DNA of 64,000 nt from Sphingomonas sp. PR090111-T3T-6A. GTDB taxonomy: Bacteria > Pseudomonadota > Alphaproteobacteria > Sphingomonadales > Sphingomonadaceae. The translations under genes and the position numbers were made by a program. The stretch covers positions 496,001-560,000 of the forward strand of contig NZ_AORL01000010.1 in NCBI RefSeq assembly GCF_000383095.1, given 5' to 3'. Numbering within the stretch: position 1 is the stretch's first letter; every line of letters begins with the position of its first letter. The notes below the pieces were generated by a model. It made no database searches and had not been told where the DNA came from. It saw nothing but the letters and a program-made list of their open reading frames with translations. This document shows positions 58,881-64,000 of this stretch, piece by piece.

Positions 58881-59648
58881 ATGGCACAAGCGCTTACTGG
58901 AAAAACCGCTCTCATCACCGGGGCGTCGCGTGGCATCGGCCGCGCCATCGCCGAACGCCTTGCCAAGGATGGCGCAACGGTCGCGCTGACCTACAACGCG
59001 AGCAAATCGGGCGCGGACGAGGCGGTCGCTGCGATCGAGAAGGCGGGAGGCACCGCGTTCGCGGTCCATGCAGACCTGATCGACCCGGCCACCGTCCCGA
59101 CCTTGTTCGAGACATTGGACGAGGAGTTCACCAGGCGGAACGGAAGCAGGGCCCTCGACATCCTGGTCAACAACGCCGGCAATTCCGGCTGGGTCGGCTT
59201 CAGGGAGGCGACGCCGGAGAGTTGGGACACGCTGATTGCGGTCTATGCCCGTGCGCCTTTCTTCATCGTTCAGGCCGCTCTGGATCGGCTCGCCGATGGC
59301 GGACGCATCATCAACATCTCGTCCGCCGCCGCCACGAAGCCTGTGACGGCCGCGCCCGTCTATTCGATGGCCAAGGCGGCCATCAATAACCTGACCCATG
59401 CGCTCGCGGCCGAACTGGGGCCGCGCCGTATCACCGCGAATGCCGTTGCGCCGGGCTACACGCGAACCGACGTGAACGCCGCCATCCGGGAGAATCCCGA
59501 ACTCGTCAAAGCGGTCGAGGCCGAAATCGCGCTGGGGCGCTTTGGCGAGCCGTCGGAAATCGCCGCCGTCGTGGCGTTCCTGGCCTCCGACGACGGCCAT
59601 TGGGTGACCGGTCAGACGATCGAGGCAAGCGGTGGCTACAAGCTCTGA
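58881..59648 (+). CDS. Short-chain dehydrogenase (TetR-controlled, second)
   Basis: This 255-residue SDR has TGASRGIGRAIAERLA at residues 13-28, ILVNNAGNSGWVG, catalytic Ser in INISSAAAT, YSMAKAAINNL with YxxxK, and TANAVAPGYTRTDVN near the end. The strand ALTYNASKSGADE is typical of FabG-type enzymes with NADPH preference. It follows the first SDR by 44 bases and precedes the F420-reductase-like gene by 27, so the three make one operon. The two SDRs differ widely by eye, so they probably act on different substrates. The ATG follows AGGAAAGAAAG. Confidence 0.94.
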   Translation: MAQALTGKTALITGASRGIGRAIAERLAKDGATVALTYNASKSGADEAVAAIEKAGGTAFAVHADLIDPATVPTLFETLDEEFTRRNGSRALDILVNNAGNSGWVGFREATPESWDTLIAVYARAPFFIVQAALDRLADGGRIINISSAAATKPVTAAPVYSMAKAAINNLTHALAAELGPRRITANAVAPGYTRTDVNAAIRENPELVKAVEAEIALGRFGEPSEIAAVVAFLASDDGHWVTGQTIEASGGYKL

Positions 59649-59675
59649 CGCGCCGAATAATCGAAGGAGATTATA

Positions 59676-60275
59676 GTGAGCTACGCAATCATCGGTTTCG
59701 GCAAGATCGGCCACGCTCTCGCCAGGGCGTTTGCCCGCAGCGGCATCGAGGTATCCGTCGCGACCACGCGCGATCCGGCAAGCTTTGCGGCCGATGCCGC
59801 CGCGATCGGCCCCGGGATCATTCCCACAACGCTGGCGGAAGCGGTCAAGGCGGGCACCATCTTTCTGGCGGTCCGTTTCGAGTCCCACCCGGAGGTCGCG
59901 AAGGCGCTGTCCGACTGGACGGGAAAGACCATCGTCGATGCGATGAACACGCAGGCTCCGCTTGAGGAGTTGGGCGGTATCCCGTCCTCTGCTGTCGTCG
60001 CGAAGGCGTTCGCCGGGGCGAGGCTGGTGAAAGGCTTCAACCATTTGGCCGCGGCCGTCCTCGGCCAGGATCCGGCCGTGCATGGCGGCAGGAGAGTCGT
60101 GTTCCTGGCGAGCGACGATGACGGCGCGGCGGCGGAGATTGGTGCGCTTGCGGAAAAGCTCGGCTTCGCGCCGATCAACCTCGGCGGGCTTTCCGAAGGC
60201 GGGCTGCTGGTCCACGCACGCGGCAATCGCTGGGGCCACCTGATCTTCAAGGATCTCGTCAGGTTCGAGGGATAA
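59676..60275 (+). CDS. NADPH-dependent F420 reductase-like protein
   Basis: The 199-residue protein has the Rossmann start YAIIGFGKIGHALARAFARSG with the NADP-type SVATTRDP loop, and a second conserved block LVKGFNHLAAAVLG near residue 112. The closing part GLSEGGLLVHARG with the family length fits the NADPH-dependent F420 reductase/MDR fold (COG2085). In bacteria without F420 such proteins reduce other cofactors or ferric compounds. The start is a GTG at 59676 with AAGGAGA 6 bases ahead. It is the last gene of the TetR-controlled operon. Confidence 0.9.
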   Translation: MSYAIIGFGKIGHALARAFARSGIEVSVATTRDPASFAADAAAIGPGIIPTTLAEAVKAGTIFLAVRFESHPEVAKALSDWTGKTIVDAMNTQAPLEELGGIPSSAVVAKAFAGARLVKGFNHLAAAVLGQDPAVHGGRRVVFLASDDDGAAAEIGALAEKLGFAPINLGGLSEGGLLVHARGNRWGHLIFKDLVRFEG

Positions 60276-60313
60276 CTCTCCGCGTCATCGGCCGGGCCGC
60301 GCGCGCTCGCCCC

Positions 60314-60568
60314 TCAACTATGGGCGCCGGTGTTCATGTCGATCATGACCTCGTGTCCGGGGCCGGCTTCGGACGGGCACGCCGGCACGGCCTTCGGACG
60401 GAGCCCCTGCATCCACTCCGCCGCCCGATTTCGCGGTTCGTCCCAGACTTCCTTGCTGGCATAGCCCGCCATCAGGAGCCAGAAGGCGATGAAGCCGGTC
60501 ACCTTGGGATTGTTGCCCTGATGGATGGCGAAGAACGCACCCATGGACGCGCGAAGCTGATCGGACAT
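60314..60568 (-). CDS. Small hypothetical protein
   Basis: I do not recognise this 84-residue protein. It has one hydrophobic stretch (about residues 21-37, KVTGFIAFWLLMAGYAS) that could be a membrane helix. A Trp-rich amphipathic segment WDEPRNRAAEWMQGL and a Pro/Met tail ending NTGAHS follow. No clear ribosome site precedes the ATG at 60568. It lies 39 bases downstream of the VPGUxxT-type gene on the same strand, which supports it being real and part of that transcript. It is convergent with the F420-reductase-like gene. Confidence 0.5.
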   Translation of the reverse strand: MSDQLRASMGAFFAIHQGNNPKVTGFIAFWLLMAGYASKEVWDEPRNRAAEWMQGLRPKAVPACPSEAGPGHEVMIDMNTGAHS

Positions 60569-60607
60569 GCTGGTCAGGAAAAAAGAGGAGGCCGAGGCCG
60601 AAGAGGA

Positions 60608-61543
60608 TCAGCCCTCCTTGCCGATGATGCCGAGCCGCGCGGCGAGATCTGGCCAGCTCTTGCGAATGTCGGCCCGATAGAGGTCCTCCGTGCCGGCCTG
60701 CGCCAGTCGCGGATCGGCGAGCCATGCCGTCTGTTGCGGGCTGAGCAGGTCCGCGAGCGAAGACCGGTACGGGACGGCGAGGTTGAGCTGCGTGCGCTGG
60801 GCCGGCGTTAGCGGCAGGAAGCGGCCCAGGCTCTTGCGCAGATAAAATTGCGGCTCGTCGTCGAGCGCGAAACCGGGACCATCGATGGGTTCGAACCCTT
60901 CGGCGAGCGCATAGGCGTCGAGGTCGGCGCGCGAGACCGCACGCGGGTCATACTGCACCCGTACCGCCTCCTCGCCGGCGATGAAGCCCGGGTCGGTCGT
61001 GATGATGGCCTGGTGCTGGGCAAGGCTCGTTTCGCCCGACCAGAAGCACGGCGTCGCATAGGTGGCGGACCTGCTCACGCCATAGTCGACGAGGAGATCG
61101 CGGCCCAACAGGCGGAAATAGCCGGGCACCTCCTCGCCGCGCGCCTCGAGCACCGCGCCGATCTTCTCGTGCAGCCCCAACGCGTCGTAGCGATCCGCGA
61201 GCTTCGGCAGGAGTTCGGCTCCATCGGGCGCGAGAAACCGCACGACGGGGTTATTCCACGAGGCTTCGCCGTAGCGATGCAGGATCTCGGCGTCGGCGCC
61301 TCGATGGTTGTTGAAGATCGCCACCGGCACGAACCGATCGGCGATCAGCTCGACCATCAGCGGGTGCGTCAGCACATCCTGGCCGAACCGCACGCAGGTC
61401 GAGCATCCCGGCACTTCCTGGAACAGCAGCAGCACGGGCTTGTCCCGCTGCGCGGCAAGCGCCAGCCCGCCGTCATGATCGCGCAGCCACGCCACGTCGC
61501 CGAGCTCGGCATGCTCGCGAAAGGAAATTCTGGTCTCGTGCAT
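60608..61543 (-). CDS. VPGUxxT-type thioredoxin-like protein (Cys form)
   Basis: The 311-residue protein starts with a thioredoxin-like domain carrying FQEVPGCSTCVRFG, with Cys 47 and Cys 50. This matches the VPGUxxT family as I recall it, where the first Cys is replaced by selenocysteine in some organisms. The second half contains TYATPCFWSGE and AGEEAVRVQYDP, weakly like an MsrA-type domain (GCFWG becomes PCFWS, with the Cys retained). It may couple thiol transfer to peptide or sulfoxide repair, but no reaction is known. The ATG at 61543 has a weak ribosome site. It follows the RclA-like gene by 63 bases on the same strand. Confidence 0.8.
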   Translation of the reverse strand: MHETRISFREHAELGDVAWLRDHDGGLALAAQRDKPVLLLFQEVPGCSTCVRFGQDVLTHPLMVELIADRFVPVAIFNNHRGADAEILHRYGEASWNNPVVRFLAPDGAELLPKLADRYDALGLHEKIGAVLEARGEEVPGYFRLLGRDLLVDYGVSRSATYATPCFWSGETSLAQHQAIITTDPGFIAGEEAVRVQYDPRAVSRADLDAYALAEGFEPIDGPGFALDDEPQFYLRKSLGRFLPLTPAQRTQLNLAVPYRSSLADLLSPQQTAWLADPRLAQAGTEDLYRADIRKSWPDLAARLGIIGKEG

Positions 61544-61606
61544 GTCACTCTGCCCTGTTGGTGGAATCTTCCAGCCCATGCGGGCTGCCTCGCGCTGCCG
61601 CGGCGC

Positions 61607-63004
61607 TCATCGCGGCACCCGGCCGGGCGGAGCGAGCTCGACGGCGAGCGTCGGGAAGAATTCCGCCGTCGTCGTATGGATCGGAACCGCCCAACGCAAT
61701 GTGTCGACCGTCTCGCCGGCGCTCATCAGGCTCAGCACCGCGTGAATGGCTTCGTCTCCATCGATCCCGAAGATCGCGGCGCCCAGGATGCAGCGGGTCG
61801 CCGCGTCCGCGATGAGCTTCATCATTCCGGTGGTCTCGCCCTTTTCGACGGCCCGGCTGACGCGCGACATCGGCCGCGTGGACACGAGAATGGCGTGGCC
61901 TTTGGCGATCGCCTCGGCCTCGGTCATGCCGACGCGGCCGAGCGGCGGGTCGGTATAGACCGCATAAGCGGGCACGCGCATGTCCAGCGAACGGCGATCG
62001 CCATCGAGCAGGTTCGCGGCCACGACCTCGAAGTCGTTATAAGCCGTATGCGTGAAGGCGCCGCGGCCGTTGCATTCGCCCAGCGCCCAGATCCCGTCGA
62101 CGTTGGTGCGGAGCATGTCGTCGACGCGGATATAGCCCTGCCCGTCGACCTCGACGCCGGCCGTGCCGAGGCCCATATCATCGGTATTGGGCCTGCGGCC
62201 GACCGCCATCAGCACATGCGAGCCGCGCACCACGCGGTCGCCCTCCCGGCAATCCACGCCGACGGCGACCCCGCTTCCTTCCGCGGTGAGCGAGATGCAG
62301 TCGGCGCCGGTCCGGACGACGACGCCCTCCTGCTCGAGCAGCGCCGTCATCGCCGCGGAGATGTCCCGATCCTCGTGCGCCGCCAGCCGCTCGCCGCGCT
62401 CGACGATCGTCACCCGGGCGCCGAAGCGGCGATGCATCTGCGCATATTCGATGCCGACATAGCCGCCGCCGATGATGACCAGATGATCCGGCACCTCGGT
62501 CAAGCCGACCATGTCGGTGTTGTCGAGATAGGGCACCTCCTCGATTCCCGGTATCTCCGGGACGCGTGCGCGTCCGCCGACGTTAAGGAAGATCTTCGGC
62601 GCGCTCAGCTCCTGCCCCTCGACCATGAGGGTCGTCGGACCCGTCAGGCGCGCATGGCCCCTGATGAAGGTGAGACCATTCATGGTCCCGAGCCATGTCT
62701 CGTTGCTCGCGCGGGCGTTTTCGATCACCTGGCGCGCGCGGGCCGCCGCGACGTCCATGTCGAACCCCACATCGCCCGTGATCACGCCATAGTCGGCCGC
62801 CCGGCGCACGACGTGGACGGCGCGCGCGCTCGCGATCAGCGTCTTGGTCGGCATGCAGCCGGTGTTGACGCAGGTGCCCCCGACATGCTTGCGCTCGATC
62901 AGCGCCACCGTCATGCCGCTGGCCGTGAGGCGCGCGGCGAGAAACGGGCCTGCCTGGCCCGCTCCAATGATGATCGCGTCGAATTCGCGTGCCGGTGTGC
63001 TCAT
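61607..63004 (-). CDS. RclA-like/mercuric reductase-type flavoprotein disulfide reductase
   Basis: The 465-residue protein is a class I pyridine nucleotide-disulfide oxidoreductase. It has the FAD motif IIIGAGQAGPFLAARL at residues 11-26 and the redox pair CVNTGC at 45-50, followed by MPTKT. The NAD(P) motif VIIGGGYVGIEYAQ comes near 178, and a second FAD contact in GIWALGECNG near 300. RclA of E. coli reduces Cu(II) and protects against hypochlorite; merA-type enzymes reduce Hg(II), but the N-terminal HMA domain and C-terminal Cys pair of MerA are absent. The C-terminus FPTLAVEL suggests the RclA-like group. Driven by the ECF-type promoter at 63107-63132. Confidence 0.9.
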   Translation of the reverse strand: MSTPAREFDAIIIGAGQAGPFLAARLTASGMTVALIERKHVGGTCVNTGCMPTKTLIASARAVHVVRRAADYGVITGDVGFDMDVAAARARQVIENARASNETWLGTMNGLTFIRGHARLTGPTTLMVEGQELSAPKIFLNVGGRARVPEIPGIEEVPYLDNTDMVGLTEVPDHLVIIGGGYVGIEYAQMHRRFGARVTIVERGERLAAHEDRDISAAMTALLEQEGVVVRTGADCISLTAEGSGVAVGVDCREGDRVVRGSHVLMAVGRRPNTDDMGLGTAGVEVDGQGYIRVDDMLRTNVDGIWALGECNGRGAFTHTAYNDFEVVAANLLDGDRRSLDMRVPAYAVYTDPPLGRVGMTEAEAIAKGHAILVSTRPMSRVSRAVEKGETTGMMKLIADAATRCILGAAIFGIDGDEAIHAVLSLMSAGETVDTLRWAVPIHTTTAEFFPTLAVELAPPGRVPR

Positions 63005-63106
63005 TGCGGCCAGGTCCCCTCCTGCAGGCGCCGGATGGCGTGTCGGCAGCCCCGCCAACTCCGCTTCTTTGCAAGGGTTGTCGCACCGGAGCGTTGTCGC
63101 TCTTCT

Positions 63107-63132
63107 CACGGCATGGCCCGTTGCGAAGTTAC
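63107..63132 (-). promoter_or_regulatory. ECF-type promoter for the RclA-like operon
   Basis: Minus strand GTAACT (63132-63127), 16 bases, CGTG (63110-63107), 102 bases before the gene start. Confidence 0.78.
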
Positions 63133-63240
63133 AGGCCGGCGCCGCCGACGCGCCGGACATAGGCCGAAAAAATGGTGGGAACCTCTGTCACCAACAAGGG
63201 TGGTATCGCGAGTTACCGGCAATCATGAAGAGGTGTGTCG

Positions 63241-63705
63241 ATGGCGGACTCGAACGGCAAGATGGTGGGCTGCGCGGCGTGCGGAGCGATAAATCGCGTG
63301 CCCGCGAGCCGATTGTCGGCTGACGGAAAATGCGGGCGCTGCGGCAAGGCCTTGCACGACGGAGAACCCGCCGTTCTCACGATGGAGAATTTCGCCGCGC
63401 TTGCCGAACGATCGGACGTTCCGCTGCTCGTCGATTTCTGGGCGCCCTGGTGCGGGCCTTGCCGGCAGATGGCGCCGGCCTTTTCCGCTGCCACCGCGCA
63501 ACTGGAGCCGGCCCTGCGGCTGGCGAAGCTCAACACCGAGGCCGAGCAGGGGCTCGCGCAGCGCTTCGGCATCCAGTCCATCCCGACGCTGGTGATCCTG
63601 CACAAGAGCCGCGTGATCGCGCGCCAGTCAGGAGCGATGCCGACGACCGCGATCGTCGCATGGGCGCAGAAGGCGCTGTCCCACAGGGGCGTGACCAACC
63701 TCTGA
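63241..63705 (+). CDS. trxC: Thioredoxin 2 (TrxC)
   Basis: This 154-residue thioredoxin has an N-terminal zinc finger, CAAC at 11-14 and CGRC at 31-34. The active site WCGPC is at residues 70-74 inside VDFWAPWCGPCRQMAP, with the cis-Pro in SIPTLV. This layout defines TrxC, a cytoplasmic protein reductant induced by oxidative stress in E. coli. The ATG at 63241 follows AAGAGG 7 bases ahead; an in-frame GTG at 63235 is too close. It diverges from the RclA-like gene. No ECF-type promoter points toward it, so it may use another signal. Confidence 0.95.
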   Translation: MADSNGKMVGCAACGAINRVPASRLSADGKCGRCGKALHDGEPAVLTMENFAALAERSDVPLLVDFWAPWCGPCRQMAPAFSAATAQLEPALRLAKLNTEAEQGLAQRFGIQSIPTLVILHKSRVIARQSGAMPTTAIVAWAQKALSHRGVTNL

Positions 63706-63729
63706 CCGGTCGCCATGGACCGCGCAGGG

Positions 63730-64000
63730 CTATCGGCCGTAGCGATCATGCTCATAGGCGAGGTAGCGACCGTCGAGATTGGCGACGCGCACGGCGGCAG
63801 CGGCGATCTGCTTTTGGGTCGCTTCGGGCAGGTTGTAGTTGGCGTAATGCGTGACGAGCGCCATGTCCTGGTCGAGCATGAGCTTGCCGTTCGCGTCGGG
63901 GCCTTCGATCGACCAGCACAAGGCGTCGTCGTTGCGCACGACGAGCGTGACGTGGAAGATGTGCTTGCTGAGCGTGCAGAAGAGGAAGCTGCTGCCGGCC
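63730..64000 (-). CDS. Unidentified protein, C-terminal part only
   Basis: The frame enters from the right edge with no start in the window and ends at 63730. The visible 89 residues include CTLSKHIFHVTLVVRNDDALCW, then GKLMLDQDMALVTHYANYNL and a final YLAYEHDRYGR. They have no signal peptide and no motif I recognise. A GTG at 63939 also lies in frame, but the reading stays open beyond it to the edge, so a longer gene is more likely. It is convergent with trxC, 24 bases apart. Confidence 0.6.
   Translation of the reverse strand, partial: AGSSFLFCTLSKHIFHVTLVVRNDDALCWSIEGPDANGKLMLDQDMALVTHYANYNLPEATQKQIAAAAVRVANLDGRYLAYEHDRYGR

Noticed and set aside
60848-63292. An 814-codon plus-strand frame over the RclA-like gene
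   Set aside because: It has no recognisable domain and mirrors conserved coding on the other strand.

Overview
The window is about 64 kb of GC-rich, densely coded DNA that reads as the chromosome of a sphingomonad-type alphaproteobacterium. The pointers are a class II (CP4-like) AroA, an FYDLN-type acidic protein, a degenerate TonB-dependent receptor, a Caulobacter SigF-like ECF sigma factor and alphaproteobacterial DUF families. The assignment rests on gene content and style only. I see no phage, insertion sequence, CRISPR array or rRNA. One tRNA-Ala(GGC) is present.

Layout. Positions 1-1216 are housekeeping (partial aroA, FYDLN protein, strong terminator, tRNA-Ala). 1580-6620 holds a small HisKA_2/HWE-type kinase with a coupled membrane protein, then a large periplasmic-propeller kinase with its NarL-type regulator. 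6749-18432 carries HdeD, a formate/nitrite-type channel, a DUF417 (RclC-like) protein, SRPBCC, two P460-type cytochromes, Dps with a DUF2171 protein, CorA with an acetyltransferase, a CPA2 antiporter, AraC, and a divergent MarR/AhpD-like pair. 18728-21102 is a complete bufferin (MNIO-modified metallophore) operon bufA-bufB-bufC-doxX. 21172-27151 has a thioredoxin-like protein, msrB-msrA, LysR-GMC oxidoreductase, cytochrome c, a ferritin-like Tat protein and the ECF sigma factor. 27537-31027 is a five-gene operon with a sulfite-oxidase-like molybdoenzyme, its putative reductase and a hydrolase-OsmC fusion. 31575-41702 has DUF2218, GST, AraC, RraA-like, ergothioneine genes egtB-egtD, an exonuclease/SDR/peroxiredoxin run and a monooxygenase-like protein. 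42074-52401 is rich in quinone reductases, GST, flavin enzymes and CMD proteins. 52491-57383 has DUF427, a GH130 enzyme, a GT4 glycosyltransferase and an MFS exporter. 57421-60275 is a TetR-controlled set of three NAD(P) enzymes. 60314-64000 has a VPGUxxT-type thioredoxin-like protein, an RclA-like flavoprotein, trxC and a partial gene.

How it works together. The main pattern I found is a repeated promoter: GTAAC(C/G/T), 16 bases, then CG(A/T/G)(G/T). Nineteen copies have exactly 16-base spacing and three more have 15. All 22 lie upstream of, and point at, a gene or operon. This resembles the Caulobacter SigF promoter as I remember it (GTAACC-N16-CGAA), and an ECF sigma gene of that general type sits at 26567-27151. 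The window therefore looks like the physical core of one large ECF regulon for oxidant, electrophile, chlorine or metal stress, covering metal-binding peptides, Dps, ergothioneine synthesis, flavin and quinone reductases, molybdoenzyme repair, ion transport and glycan enzymes. The link between this sigma factor and these promoters is inference; no anti-sigma gene is visible beside it.
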